Positions 8,670-17,291 are shown, numbered from the stretch's first letter. The stretch: 64,000 nt of DNA from Fen-549 sp050011315 (GCA_050011315.1 JBEKJI010000004.1:124001-188000), one strand, 5' to 3'. Translations and numbers: made by a program. Notes: generated from the sequence alone by a model not told the origin.

Positions 8670-9485
8670 TCAGGCGTCCCGCATACGTGTGCGCCAGAGC
8701 CCGAGCCCGCCGAAGATCGCGACCCAGAAAGCCAGCACGATCAGCGAGGTGGCGAGCGACATGTTGACCATGTCGTGTGGATCGGGAGGCGGAAGCGGCG
8801 AGATCCGCTCGACCGCCACGCTCAGGAGCCCGTCGCGAGCCCGGCCGAGCACGCTGATGTTGCGAAGGATCGCTTGAATCGGGAGCAGGTAGGCGATCAG
8901 GATGCTGATCGTGGCCGCGCGCGAGCCCACGAGCGAGCCGAGCCCGAGCGCTATCACGTAGACGATGCCGGCGCTGAAGAGCACATACAGACCGGCCTTG
9001 ATGAACAGCGTCACGCTGGGCGTCGCCAGGCCGCCCGCAAGCACGACGCAGAGCACGGCGGCGAGCGCGTAGGCGGCTGCCACCAGTGGTAGGAGCATCG
9101 CCAGCCCGCCCGGGATCCGAGCCAGGAACAGCCGTGTGCGCGAGCGTCCGCTCGAGACGAGATCCCGGAAGACGCCCGAGTTCAGGTCCTGCGTGCCGGC
9201 GGCCGCGCCGACCAGCGCCGCCGCGATCATGCCGGCGATCTGACCCATCAAGAAGAGCGAGTGCCCGAAATTGACGGTACCGCCCGCCGGACCGTACTTG
9301 ACCGAGTTGGAGACGTGGAAGAGCTCCACGGCCGTGTACATGATCGCTATGACGCCGACCGTCAGGACCGCAGTCGGAATCCAGACGCCGCGGCTCTTGC
9401 GCAGCTTGAGCAGCTCGGCACGCTCGAGCCGGAAGGGCAGTCGTAGCGATCTCGGGATCTGAACGGTGCTCTCCGAGGTGGTCAT
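8670..9485 (-). CDS. ABC-2 type transporter permease
   Basis: A 271-residue membrane protein with about six transmembrane helices. A basic cytoplasmic N-terminus (LERAELLKLRKSRGVW) resembles ABC-2 family permeases that pair with DrrA/BcrA-like ATPases. A polar loop, GAAAGTQDLNSGVFRDLVSS, is typical of this family. The ATG overlaps the stop of the upstream ATPase gene (ATGA at 9482-9485), so subunits are made in a coupled way. The substrate is unknown; drugs, lantibiotic-like peptides or lipids are the usual possibilities. The two-component system downstream fits inducible export. Confidence 0.88.
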   Translation of the reverse strand: MTTSESTVQIPRSLRLPFRLERAELLKLRKSRGVWIPTAVLTVGVIAIMYTAVELFHVSNSVKYGPAGGTVNFGHSLFLMGQIAGMIAAALVGAAAGTQDLNSGVFRDLVSSGRSRTRLFLARIPGGLAMLLPLVAAAYALAAVLCVVLAGGLATPSVTLFIKAGLYVLFSAGIVYVIALGLGSLVGSRAATISILIAYLLPIQAILRNISVLGRARDGLLSVAVERISPLPPPDPHDMVNMSLATSLIVLAFWVAIFGGLGLWRTRMRDA

Positions 9486-10426
9486 GAGTCCTCTCCAAAC
9501 CTGCGCGTGATTTCCAGGAAACGATGCTCGAGCGAGACATGCGAGGGCTCGAGGCGGTGTACGGCGATACCGGCTCCGACGAGCCGCTTGTTGAGCTCGG
9601 CCGCCACCTTCTCGAGCGGCTCATCCGGGCGCAGCAGCACGCGCAAGCCACCGGCGATCTCCTCCACCTCGAGCAACGAGCCGTTGCCGTCGATGGCGCT
9701 GAGCGCCTTGCGCGGCTTGTCGCAACCGATCGTGATCGCTCCGTCGTCGCCGGCGGAGAGCTCGGCGAGCGAGCCCTGGGCGACGATGCGGCCGCGGTCG
9801 ACAATCGCCACGTGGTCGCAGATCTTCTCGACCTCGTCTAGCAAATGCGAGGAGAGGACCAGCGTCCGCCCCTCGGCGATCCAAGAGCGGACGAGGCCGC
9901 GGAACTCCTGGATGCCGCCGGGATCGAGGCCGTTGGTCGGCTCGTCCAGGATCAGGACCTCGGGATCGGCGAGCAGACAGCGGGCGATACCGAGCCGCTG
10001 GCGCATGCCCTGCGAGTAGGTCGAGACACGGTCGTCGGCGCGGTCAGTCAACCCGACCTGCTCGAGCACGCTGTCGATGCGCATATGCGCTCGCGGCTCG
10101 CGTGCGGCGGCCGAGATCCACAGGTTCTCGCGCCCGCTCAGGTGCTTGTGGAAGCCCGGCTCCTCGACGATCGCCCCGACACGCGCCAGCGCCCGCGAGC
10201 GCTCCTTCGGCATCGGCCGGCCGAGCACACGCATCGTTCCGGCATTCGGCTGCGTCAGCCCGAGCAGTATCCGAATCAAAGTCGTCTTGCCGGCCCCGTT
10301 CGGACCGAGGTAGCCGAACGCCGAACCGCGCGGAACGCGCAGATCGACCCCGTCCACGGCTATCTGTTCGCCGAAGCTCTTGCTCAGACCCTCGGTCTCG
10401 ATCACGTAATCGCTTTGCTTTGCCAT
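9482..10426 (-). CDS. ABC transporter ATP-binding protein
   Basis: A 314-residue ATPase subunit of the DrrA/CcmA-like class. It has Walker A GPNGAGKTTLI, signature YSQGMRQRLGIARCLL, Walker B VLILDEPTNGLDPGG and the H-loop LSSHLLDEVE. The C-terminal 90 residues form the extra regulatory domain common in drug-export ATPases. A good ribosome binding site (GAGGAGG) precedes the ATG. It is the first gene of a four-gene minus-strand operon: ATPase, permease, histidine kinase, response regulator. Confidence 0.93.
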   Translation of the reverse strand: MAKQSDYVIETEGLSKSFGEQIAVDGVDLRVPRGSAFGYLGPNGAGKTTLIRILLGLTQPNAGTMRVLGRPMPKERSRALARVGAIVEEPGFHKHLSGRENLWISAAAREPRAHMRIDSVLEQVGLTDRADDRVSTYSQGMRQRLGIARCLLADPEVLILDEPTNGLDPGGIQEFRGLVRSWIAEGRTLVLSSHLLDEVEKICDHVAIVDRGRIVAQGSLAELSAGDDGAITIGCDKPRKALSAIDGNGSLLEVEEIAGGLRVLLRPDEPLEKVAAELNKRLVGAGIAVHRLEPSHVSLEHRFLEITRRFGEDS

Positions 10427-10775
10427 GTTCCTCCTCGCTCGAGACGCACCCTACCCGCGAGAGAGGTAATGCAACCTCCGGCTGAAGATCGATCTTTGCC
10501 TCCTCCTCGAGAACGATCTGACCTTCCGGAACCGCCGGCCGAGAGAGTGAGAGGCGATTCTCATCGTCGAGCACATCAGGGGCCAACGACTCCTCCCGGC
10601 CAGGCGCGACTGAGGACGCAGCATCGTGCCGCCGAGCGCGGCCAGGCGATGGAGTGCTTCGTTTTGAGACGAGTTCCAAGGTTCGAACGGGCCGTGAAGG
10701 CGGTAGTGCGTCAAGTGGCCCGGGCGGCCATATCGGGCGTGCAGACCTGGCGGGATCGGCCCTAAGCGGCGACTG
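10427..10775. other. Intergenic region with dispersed repeat
   Basis: A 349-bp gap between the ABC ATPase and the DoxX-like gene. The right two thirds are a copy of the dispersed mosaic repeat described separately (modules Z and W); the left part should hold the ABC operon promoter. No gene was found. Confidence 0.6.
10611..10766 (+). repeat. Dispersed mosaic repeat, copy 1 (modules Z-W)
   Basis: Module Z (10611-10680) contains GCCGCCGAGCGCGGCCAGGC followed by a GGAGTGCTTCGTTTTGAGAC-like stretch. Module W (10684-10766) contains GGGCCGTGAAGGC and ends in CTGGCGGGATCGGCCCTAAG. The same modules recur at 13.2, 45.2 and 47.4 kb, in varying order and orientation. W is about 25 bp shorter here than in the 45 and 47 kb copies. 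It carries no coding signal. Confidence 0.7.
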
Positions 10776-11198
10776 TTAACCTCGACCGAACAGCGGGTCG
10801 GTGAGGGAGAGACCGGCGGCGCCCTGGAGCTGGTTCCAGAGGTAGAAGAGGATGAGCGCGGCGCCGAGTATGGTGAGGTTCTTCATGAACTGGATCCGCT
10901 GAAGCTGCCTCGGCATCGGCTCGGTCTCACGCCAGAAGGCGTGCATTACGGGAGTGACCGCGATCAGGAAAGCGGCGATCAGGAGCGCGCCCAGGTCGCC
11001 CCAGACGCCGAGCGCCACCATGATCGAGCCGGCGGCGATCATCGCACCGCTCGCCGGCACGGTCAGCTGCGGCAACGGCGCCCGGTACTGGCGAGCGTAG
11101 GCAGCCGCTCCCTTCCGTCCGAGGAAGTGGCTCTTGATGCCGGACTCGAAGAACATGATCGAGAAGAGAATCCGGCCGGCGAGAAAGACAAAGTCCAT
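10776..11198 (-). CDS. DoxX family membrane protein
   Basis: A 140-residue membrane protein with four predicted helices and the DoxX-like start MDFVFLAGRILFSIMFFESGIKSHF. DoxX-family proteins are small inner-membrane components, some tied to redox or thiosulfate and oxidative-stress functions, but most are uncharacterised. The motif AASGSIMVALGVWGDLGAL-like segment near residues 52-72 fits the second and third helices. The next gene upstream is a small metal-ribbon protein in the same orientation, 78 bp away. Confidence 0.75.
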   Translation of the reverse strand: MDFVFLAGRILFSIMFFESGIKSHFLGRKGAAAYARQYRAPLPQLTVPASGAMIAAGSIMVALGVWGDLGALLIAAFLIAVTPVMHAFWRETEPMPRQLQRIQFMKNLTILGAALILFYLWNQLQGAAGLSLTDPLFGRG

Positions 11199-11276
11199 CT
11201 TCGGCTCCCGGAGACTTATCGAGGTTGCGGCGACTCCAGTGTTCTAACGCTGCGCGCTCGCTCGGTCAAGCAGGAG

Positions 11277-11483
11277 CTAATACGAGACGGCGGGCAACTT
11301 GGACAGCACTCGCAAGCGCACCGGTTCTCGCCGCGCCGGCTCCCAGGCCGACGAGCGGCACATCGGGCACACCGGTGGCTCGCTTATAACGACGATTCCG
11401 TAACCACACGTTCCGCAGACAAACTCCTGCTTCTCGGTCTTCTTTCGCTCTGCGTGAGCGCCGATCTCGACTGAAACTGCCAC
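11277..11483 (-). CDS. Small rubredoxin-like metal-ribbon protein
   Basis: A 68-residue protein with two CxxC knuckles, FVCGTCGYGIVV and PPVCPMCRSSAWEP, spaced as in rubredoxin-like iron or zinc ribbons. A basic N-terminal extension and a C-terminal tail flank the ribbon. GGAGG sits eight bases before the GTG start. The two knuckles strongly suggest one bound metal; whether it transfers electrons or is structural is unknown. It is too short for confident family assignment beyond the fold. Confidence 0.65.
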   Translation of the reverse strand: MAVSVEIGAHAERKKTEKQEFVCGTCGYGIVVISEPPVCPMCRSSAWEPARREPVRLRVLSKLPAVSY

Positions 11484-11731
11484 TGAGCGGACCTCCCCGG
11501 TTTGGTCTTCGCTTGCCTGTTATAGCCGCAGTCGGCGCAGTTAAACCCTCCCCGCCGTGCGACACTCGCAGACCGGAAATTGGTCGCGAAGCCCCGAATT
11601 TGTGCGCTCGGCGGCCTGGAGGAAGCCTTGCCGTTGTGTTTAGTCGAGCCGAAGTACTGGAACTAATCCGGCAGACGCGTTAGTTTCTGCACCAACACGA
11701 AGCGGCCGCTGGGCCGCGAGGTATCGAAAGG

Positions 11732-12184
11732 ATGCGAATGAATCTCGAGAAAGTCTCGATGGGGCGCAGGGTCCTGTTTGGATCTGGAGTGCTGCTCTTC
11801 ATCTTCTCCCTCATGGCCTGGAACAGCGTTTGCGTGAGCGGCTTCGGTGCGAAGGTCTGCGCTAGCGCCGGCGCTTGGGACACGGGCAGGGGCAAGATGC
11901 TGGGCATCTTCCTCATCCTTCTACTCATCTGGGAAGCCGTCCTCCTCCTCCAGGTCCTCTCGCCTGACACGATGAAGCTTCCTGAGTTGCCGGTGAAGCC
12001 GATTCTGATCTCGCTCGTGCTCGGCGCTATTGCGATCCTCTTCGGCCTGCTCCGCTTTTTCCAGGGAAGCCACAAGACGTGGGAAGCTTGGATCAGCCTC
12101 CTGCTGATGATCGCTCTCGCCGCCGGTCTCTTCCTCCGCTTTCAGGAAGAGGGCGGAGCAACTACCGTCAAGTCCGTCAAGTAG
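11732..12184 (+). CDS. Hypothetical four-helix membrane protein
   Basis: A 150-residue protein with four predicted transmembrane segments (about 12-30, 52-75, 92-112 and 122-140) and a conserved-looking Cys pair in the first loop (SVCVSGFGAKVCAS). A GAAAGG ribosome binding site precedes the ATG at 11732; a second ATG six bases on is possible. I do not recognise the family. A strong intrinsic terminator follows, so it is probably monocistronic. Confidence 0.7.
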   Translation: MRMNLEKVSMGRRVLFGSGVLLFIFSLMAWNSVCVSGFGAKVCASAGAWDTGRGKMLGIFLILLLIWEAVLLLQVLSPDTMKLPELPVKPILISLVLGAIAILFGLLRFFQGSHKTWEAWISLLLMIALAAGLFLRFQEEGGATTVKSVK

Positions 12185-12206
12185 TCGCAACTCAATGGAG
12201 TAAACC

Positions 12207-12237
12207 GGAGCGGGCCCACGGGCCCGCTCCTTCTTTT
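12207..12237 (+). terminator. Intrinsic terminator
   Basis: GGAGCGGGCCC (12207-12217) pairs with GGGCCCGCTCC (12220-12230) and is followed by TTCTTTT. It lies 23 bases after the stop of the four-helix membrane protein and is the clearest intrinsic terminator in the window. Confidence 0.88.
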
Positions 12238-12295
12238 CCGTACGAATCGCTTGGCGCTGCGAGGTGGCGTACTAGATCGAGTCGTAGCCGCAGCC

Positions 12296-12619
12296 TCAGC
12301 CGCCTGCTCGCATACCGCCCTCGAGAATCTCGGCCGGCGACTCGTATCGACAGTGAGGACAGACGTGGGCGTCGCGGCGCATCCGCTCCTTGCAGTGCGG
12401 GCATTCGCGGTACAGGCGCGACGATCCCCGCGGACTCACTTCAAACGCCTCGCCGAGTAGAAGCGCAATCACGACACCGAGCCAGCTGAGGACGAGCCCA
12501 AGCAGAAGGCCGACCAATGCTCCTCGACCCCTGCTCTCGGTGATCAGCGCCGCGATCACGATCGGCGCGAGCCAGCCGCCCAGCAAAGCGATCACGAGGA
12601 ATCCGGAGAAGATCATCAT
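12296..12619 (-). CDS. Membrane protein with C-terminal zinc ribbon
   Basis: A 107-residue protein: two transmembrane helices (about 3-25 and 34-55, MMIFSGFLVIALLGGWLAP and LVGLLLGLVLSWLGVVIALL), then a cytoplasmic zinc ribbon YRECPHCKERMRRDAHVCPHC with two CPHC-type knuckles. This 'membrane helices plus double zinc ribbon' pattern is common in actinobacterial small proteins of unknown function. The start at 12619 is preferred over upstream codons because GAGGGCAG lies about eight bases before it. No functional neighbour is evident. Confidence 0.72.
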   Translation of the reverse strand: MMIFSGFLVIALLGGWLAPIVIAALITESRGRGALVGLLLGLVLSWLGVVIALLLGEAFEVSPRGSSRLYRECPHCKERMRRDAHVCPHCRYESPAEILEGGMRAGG

Positions 12620-12730
12620 GGTGAAGCTGCCCTCAGAGGCGGGCAGTTTACCCAACTCCAGTCAAGGTCGTCCGCGCAGGCCGAAGCAGAGCCCTCGGTG
12701 GGAGGGCCACCGCGCGCCCGAGGCTAGGGC

Positions 12731-13033
12731 TCAGTCGCCCCAGTCGAAATCGCGCGAGCGGGCCCAGACGCTCTCACTGAGCTCCGGAAGCCCATCGACG
12801 GTCTCCTCGCCAGGCCAGGCGAGCTCGATCGTCTCCACCGGTGCAGACACGCCGTCCATCGTTTCTTCGAGTCGTGCCTGCTCTTCTGTCTTGAACAACG
12901 GATGATTCTCGAACGGGTCTTCGGACGCGTAGCGATCGAGCGGCATCGAATTGTCCAGAGCCGAGTTCCTGCGTTTTAGCTCGAGATGCTCTTCGATTGC
13001 CTTGGCGAGAAGAGAAGGTGTCTCAACCGTCAT
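12731..13033 (-). CDS. Hypothetical acidic protein
   Basis: A 100-residue, strongly acidic soluble protein with no recognisable domain. It starts MTVETPSLLAKAIEEHLELK, predicted helical, and ends in a Trp/Asp-rich tail (RSRDFDWGD). An excellent AGGAGG ribosome binding site seven bases before the ATG is the main evidence that it is real. It has no signal peptide or membrane segment. The next gene in the same orientation is 75 bp downstream. Confidence 0.65.
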   Translation of the reverse strand: MTVETPSLLAKAIEEHLELKRRNSALDNSMPLDRYASEDPFENHPLFKTEEQARLEETMDGVSAPVETIELAWPGEETVDGLPELSESVWARSRDFDWGD

Positions 13034-13184
13034 AGGATCAATCCTCCTGATTGGGGTCGAGGCGTACTTGCGGCGGTCGATTGTAACGGACCTTCGACAA
13101 CCGAGAGTAGGTTAGCCGTCGGACACAGAAGGACCGGACTTGAGCGGAACCCGTTACCTGCGGGCAAGTCGTTCCGGCGTCCGT

Positions 13185-13302
13185 TGGAAGCTCGAACAGA
13201 ACGAAGCACTCCGCCGCCTGGCCGCGCTCGGCGGCACGATGCGTTGTCCTCGGCCTCGCCTCGCACTCACCGATCGCACCCAGTCGACGGGTCTTCATTC
13301 CG
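13185..13302 (-). repeat. Dispersed mosaic repeat, copy 2 (modules Y-Z)
   Basis: Read on the minus strand, module Y (GAAGACCCGTCGACTGGGTG) is followed by module Z (GCCGCCGAGCGCGGCCAGGC and a GGAGTGCTTCGTT-like stretch). It fills the gap between the diguanylate cyclase 3' end and the hypothetical gene at 12731-13033. The same modules occur at 10.6, 40.9, 45.2 and 47.4 kb. Confidence 0.7.
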
Positions 13303-13312
13303 TTAGAGCTTC

Positions 13313-15091
13313 TTACTCAACCACGCCCGGGTCGACCGGCTCGCCGTCGGCGCTTTCCACGCGGTTGCGCCCGCCTCTCTTGGCCCGGTAAAGAGCCTCG
13401 TCGGCGGCAGCCAGGAGCTTCTCGCGGCTGCCCGCGCGCAGGAAGCTGGCGACGCCGAAACTGGCCGTGATCGAGATCGGGTCACCGTCCTCGATCGGGA
13501 TCCGGCGCCGCGCGAGCGTCCGCCTGATCCTCTCGGAGAGCCGAGCGCCACCCGCGGCGTCGGTCCCGGGAAGGACGAGGGCGAACTCCTCGCCCCCCCA
13601 GCGCCCGGCGGTATCGATCTCGCGCAAGGAGTGAACGAGAACGAGAGCCAGCTCCTTGAGCACGGCATCGCCGGCGGCATGGCCGTAGTGGTCGTTCACC
13701 TCTTTGAAGTGGTCGATGTCGAGCAGCACCAGGGTGAGCTCACCCCCAAGACGCGAGGCGCGAACGATCTCCTCGTCCAGCGCCGACTCCGTGCGCCGGC
13801 GGTTCGCCAGTCCGGTCAGGCCGTCCACAAGCGCCTGCCTCTCGACGATCCGGTGCAGGCGTGCATTGTCGAGCGCCACCGCGGCGTGCCCGCAGAGGAG
13901 CGCGACCATCTCCAGCTCCTCCTCACTGAACTCGTTGCCGGTGAGTATCAGCGTCCCCAGCTGCTCGCGACCGGCCCTGAGCGACCACTCGCTCCTCTCC
14001 TTCCCTTCCTCGGGATCACCGGCCACGAAACGCTCTCCGTGCGGGCCGATCACGATCCCGCCCGTCGCCCGGGTCGACTCGACGGCCGACTCGACGACGA
14101 CGCGCAGCAACTGCACCGCGTCGTGGGAGGCGCCGAGCCCCTCGCCGAAGCGAAGTGTCGCCTCTCGCAGCCGGCCGCGTTCCAGCTCGAGATCCTTCAT
14201 CCGCTCCTCGAGTTGCACGGCCATCTCGTTGAAGGTGACCGCCAGACTGGCAAACTCGTCGCGCCCGCGCACCGGTACGCGCTCGCCCAAATGCCCGCGC
14301 GCGATCGCTCGCGCCGCCGCTGCCAGCGCACCGACGCTGCGCACGATCCCCCTGCCTTCGAAGAAGGCGATCGTGCCCATCAAGACGAGCAGTCCGAGCA
14401 GGAGCAGGAGCAGGCGCTCCTCGATCAGGAAAGCGGCATGGAGGGCGCGCGACCGGAGAGTGACGATCGCAAGCTCGAACGAGCCTTGAGTCGTGACCGG
14501 GTGCGAGACCGCGATCCGGTAGTCCTTGCCATTGAGCCGGGCGATCCCGACACCGCTCGAGCCCAGCTCTGCACGTCCCTTTGGCAGGCTCGCCGAGCGA
14601 AGAACGCGATCCCCCTGCGCGAGCACCAGCTTCTCATTCGAAGGAATCCCGGCCACGATCGCCAGGTGACCGAGGTAGGAGGAGTCGAGCGGAATCGCGG
14701 CGATCAGCTCTCCCAGAAGTACCTTCGTGCCGACGATCTGAACACGGCGCTCGGCCGCGTAGGTGGGCGCCTTTCCGATCCTCAGGCGACCGCTCTCCAG
14801 ACGGAGATACGGCGAGTCGGCGATGAAGCCGGCCAGCGTTGCGCGGTCGCGGCGCAGGAGCGCCTTCTGAAACACGGTGGTGTTCGCCAGCCGCTCGGCA
14901 CTTTTCTGGGCGTCGAGCAGCTCCTCGTCGTAGGTCGCGATAGCCGCTCTGAGACTCGCCTGGAGACCTTCGTCGAGGTGGCGCTGCTCGCTGCGCTCGA
15001 TCACGGCCGTGAAGCCGAGGAAGCCGACGACAAGCGGCACCACCGCGAGCAGCACGAAGTAGACGACGAGCCGGCGAGCGAGGCTGGTCAC
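13313..15091 (-). CDS. Membrane GAF-GGDEF diguanylate cyclase
   Basis: A 592-residue predicted diguanylate cyclase making cyclic di-GMP from two GTP. Order: transmembrane helix (about 8-28), extracytoplasmic sensor (about 30-225), second helix (LLLLLLGLLVLMGTIAFF), HAMP linker (GRGIVRSVGALAAAARAIAR), GAF-like domain (about 320-415) and GGDEF domain (about 425-580). The active loop reads RWGGEEFALVLPG, a functional GGEEF variant, and REID lies five residues upstream as an RxxD inhibitory site, so product feedback is likely. The domain start DGLTGLANRRR is canonical. The ATG has a weak GGAAAAGGAACGC-type leader. Targets of the second messenger, possibly the exopolysaccharide genes further right, are not shown by the sequence. 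Confidence 0.92.
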   Translation of the reverse strand: MTSLARRLVVYFVLLAVVPLVVGFLGFTAVIERSEQRHLDEGLQASLRAAIATYDEELLDAQKSAERLANTTVFQKALLRRDRATLAGFIADSPYLRLESGRLRIGKAPTYAAERRVQIVGTKVLLGELIAAIPLDSSYLGHLAIVAGIPSNEKLVLAQGDRVLRSASLPKGRAELGSSGVGIARLNGKDYRIAVSHPVTTQGSFELAIVTLRSRALHAAFLIEERLLLLLLGLLVLMGTIAFFEGRGIVRSVGALAAAARAIARGHLGERVPVRGRDEFASLAVTFNEMAVQLEERMKDLELERGRLREATLRFGEGLGASHDAVQLLRVVVESAVESTRATGGIVIGPHGERFVAGDPEEGKERSEWSLRAGREQLGTLILTGNEFSEEELEMVALLCGHAAVALDNARLHRIVERQALVDGLTGLANRRRTESALDEEIVRASRLGGELTLVLLDIDHFKEVNDHYGHAAGDAVLKELALVLVHSLREIDTAGRWGGEEFALVLPGTDAAGGARLSERIRRTLARRRIPIEDGDPISITASFGVASFLRAGSREKLLAAADEALYRAKRGGRNRVESADGEPVDPGVVE

Positions 15092-15145
15092 AGCGTTCCT
15101 TTTCCCCCCGCCGAGGGATAGTCATGAAAACGTTTGCAGCGGAGA

Positions 15146-15823
15146 ATGGCGGTGATGGGACCTGGAGGGGGCTGGCCGCAACGCGCTGTGCGCGTAAGCG
15201 TGATCGCGGCGTGCACGCTCGCGCTCGCCGGCTGGGCGGCCGCCTTCCCGGACGTCGCCTTCCACGGTCTGGAGTCGACGCGACCGGCCGCGACGAAACA
15301 GCCACGAGAGCCGGCCAGCGTGGCGATTGTCCACTTACGGGGCGTGAGTATCTCGATCCGCAACGAGTCTCCTCGGTCGAAGCATGCCTCAGGCTCGCAA
15401 GTATCGGGAGTCGCCGCCGCCGCCGCAGCGATAGTCGCAGCGGGGAAAAGCGGCCGGATCGACCTGCAGTCTCAGAAGCCGCGCAAGGTCAAAACGCCTG
15501 CAAAACCGCCGAGCACGCCGTCGCCGAAGCCCGCGCGACAGCCCGCGAAAGTCTCGCCGCCGGCGACGACTACCTCTCCCACGGCGACCGAGCCGAGCCC
15601 CGCCGAGCCAACAGATAACTCAGTGAAAGAGCAGGTCGATACCTCACCGGGCGCCGCGGATTCGAACAGCGGCGAATCCCGATCCGATCAGAACAAGCAG
15701 GATCGATCGAAAAGGCACTACGGCGATCAGGTCAACCGAAGAGATCGCAACCGCCAGCGCGATCGTCAGCCGGATTGCAGCCGCCGGGCGGGCCGTGGCG
15801 ATCGATCCGGCGGACGTCGTTGA
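15146..15823 (+). CDS. Hypothetical exported or anchored Pro/Ala/Thr-rich protein
   Basis: A 225-residue candidate. After a basic start it has one hydrophobic segment (VRVSVIAACTLALAGWAAAF), either a signal anchor or a signal peptide. The rest is low-complexity: Ala, Pro, Thr and Ser with many Lys and Arg, and a highly charged C-terminus rich in Arg, Asp and Asn. No domain is recognised. It is divergent from the diguanylate cyclase, with 54 bp between starts. The ribosome binding site is weak and codon bias is only fair, so it may not be a gene. Confidence 0.4.
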   Translation: MAVMGPGGGWPQRAVRVSVIAACTLALAGWAAAFPDVAFHGLESTRPAATKQPREPASVAIVHLRGVSISIRNESPRSKHASGSQVSGVAAAAAAIVAAGKSGRIDLQSQKPRKVKTPAKPPSTPSPKPARQPAKVSPPATTTSPTATEPSPAEPTDNSVKEQVDTSPGAADSNSGESRSDQNKQDRSKRHYGDQVNRRDRNRQRDRQPDCSRRAGRGDRSGGRR

Positions 15824-15865
15824 CGGACCGCCGGGGACAACCGCTGCGGCCACTACACTCGCACT

Positions 15866-16207
15866 GTGAAAATCCTGGCTCTGGAGCGCGAATCGGGCGC
15901 TGCCGACGAGGCCTATGCGCCTCATCTCGAGGCCGAGGCAAGGCGGGTCTGGGAGCTGTATGAGGCCGGATCGCTACGAGAGATCTCGTTTCGCCTGGAT
16001 GAGCCGCGCGCGGTCCTTGAGCTCGAATGCGCCAGCGCGAAGGAGGCAGAGGAGCTGCTCGCGACGCTTCCTCTGGTCGAGCAGGGGCTGATCGAGTTCG
16101 AATTGATACCGCTTCGCCCGTACCCGGGGTTCTCGCGCTTGTTTCGCGAACGCGGCGGTGGAAAAGTAGAGACAGGATCAGAAAACGACCGATTGGAGTC
16201 TTTGTGA
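15866..16207 (+). CDS. Muconolactone isomerase-like (dimeric alpha-beta barrel) protein
   Basis: A 113-residue protein resembling the small muconolactone delta-isomerase/YciI-like alpha+beta barrel proteins. VWELYEAGSLREISFR, AVLELECASAKEAEELLATL, LPLVEQGLIEFELIPLRPYP and GFSRLF match the usual order of strands and helices. Many members are stray single-domain proteins of unknown substrate, so catabolic function should not be assumed. The start is GTG at 15866. Its TGA overlaps the GTG of the next small gene (GTGA at 16204-16207), implying coupled translation. Confidence 0.7.
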   Translation: MKILALERESGAADEAYAPHLEAEARRVWELYEAGSLREISFRLDEPRAVLELECASAKEAEELLATLPLVEQGLIEFELIPLRPYPGFSRLFRERGGGKVETGSENDRLESL

Positions 16208-16413
16208 TTCTCTTGCGCCCTCTCTTCCGCTTGCTCGTCCGCGTCAAGGGACGGGTCTGGGTCGGGCTGACGGCTTTCCGCATCTACCGGCGCCTTCCCC
16301 GTTTCGCTCAGCGCCGGGTACGCAAGCGCGCGCTCCGCGCCTCGCCCCAGATCGTTAACAAACTGCTGACGAAAAAAACCCCCGAGCGTAAATCAACCTC
16401 CGAGCGCCGCTAG
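16204..16413 (+). CDS. Small basic protein coupled to the isomerase-like gene
   Basis: A 69-residue very basic peptide beginning MILLRPLFRLLVRVKGRVW and ending in a Lys/Arg/Ser tail (KKTPERKSTSERR). The GTG start overlaps the previous TGA as GTGA, and GGAG lies five bases upstream, which supports translation. The N-terminal 30 residues form an amphipathic, Arg-rich helix that could bind membrane or nucleic acid. No family is recognised. It converges on the next minus-strand gene with a four-base 3' overlap. Confidence 0.5.
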   Translation: MILLRPLFRLLVRVKGRVWVGLTAFRIYRRLPRFAQRRVRKRALRASPQIVNKLLTKKTPERKSTSERR

Positions 16414-17291
16414 CGTCTCGGCGAACGGCGCTTTACCGGCTCCGTCTTCGAAGTCGCCACAGGCGCACCCGTCCCGGCGATCGGAGCGCTATCCCTCTCG
16501 ATCGAGGCGGAGCCCTCCTTGCGCACGCGCAGGTCGTAGTAGAGGACGATCAGGTAAGCGGCCAGGAGAGAAACCGCAACGACCTCTCCGAAAGCAGCGC
16601 CGCAAACGATCACGACCAGCCGCACGGTCTCGCTGCCTGACGCGAATACCGAGGCAATCAGCTGGACGAGAATGCCGGCGAAGAGGGCGAGTGCAGAGCC
16701 GAAGACGACAGTCCCGAGCGAGCGCCAGTAGCTTCCGCGCACGAGGGTGCGTGAGCGTTTCAGAGCTTTGACCACGCCACCTCCCTCCACGAGCAAGGAG
16801 GGCGGCGCCACCGACCAGAAGCCGGCGAGCGAGAACGAGAACGGGATCAGTACGATGGCGAGATAGGCGAGGCCGCCCAACGGTCTCGCCCTCGCCATGA
16901 CGAACAGAGCCACGCCGGGGCCGATTCCCGCAAGCATGAGCGCGACCAGCCAGAGGAAAGAGCTCAGCCGATCTCGCACGAAACAGAGCGACCCGCGTGC
17001 GCTCGTGCTCGTGCCGACCCGGATATCGGCAGCCGCCTTGAGGCACGCGCCGGCGGCAACGATCAGGGCAAGTAGGACCAGCAGCAGGTAGACGGCGATG
17101 AATACGTAGCCCATCTTCTTCGGCGTCGAGTCGTCGTGAAGGGCGAGCAGTAGCGCAATGAAGACCAGATTCACAGGAACGATCAGCGTCGCCGTGATGC
17201 GCACGAAGACGAGCAGGTTCCGGGCGACGAGAGCGGCTCCGCCCTCGAGGATGTCGCTCAAGGCGAGCCGGCGCGGTTCTGGCTCGGTCAT
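16410..17291 (-). CDS. Six-helix membrane protein, YciC-like
   Basis: A 293-residue integral membrane protein with about six helices. The layout resembles YciC/glycerophosphodiester-phosphodiesterase membrane-domain proteins: a soluble start (LALSDILEGGAALVARN), helices at about 25-48, 60-85, 115-135, 140-162, 190-220 and 228-255, and the family-like segment VVKALKRSRTLVRGSYWRSL before the fifth helix. These proteins have no settled function. The C-terminal 40 residues are basic and cytoplasmic. The leader at 17292 lacks a strong ribosome binding site. Confidence 0.7.
   Translation of the reverse strand: MTEPEPRRLALSDILEGGAALVARNLLVFVRITATLIVPVNLVFIALLLALHDDSTPKKMGYVFIAVYLLLVLLALIVAAGACLKAAADIRVGTSTSARGSLCFVRDRLSSFLWLVALMLAGIGPGVALFVMARARPLGGLAYLAIVLIPFSFSLAGFWSVAPPSLLVEGGGVVKALKRSRTLVRGSYWRSLGTVVFGSALALFAGILVQLIASVFASGSETVRLVVIVCGAAFGEVVAVSLLAAYLIVLYYDLRVRKEGSASIERDSAPIAGTGAPVATSKTEPVKRRSPRR

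Noticed and set aside
10679..10766. Possible tRNA (GTTCGAA-like stretch) near 10680
   Set aside because: No acceptor stem or anticodon arm can be formed; the stretch belongs to module W of the dispersed repeat.
13631..15121. Plus-strand open frame (496 codons) opposite the diguanylate cyclase
   Set aside because: High-GC antisense frame without recognisable domains; the minus strand has a complete HAMP-GAF-GGDEF protein.
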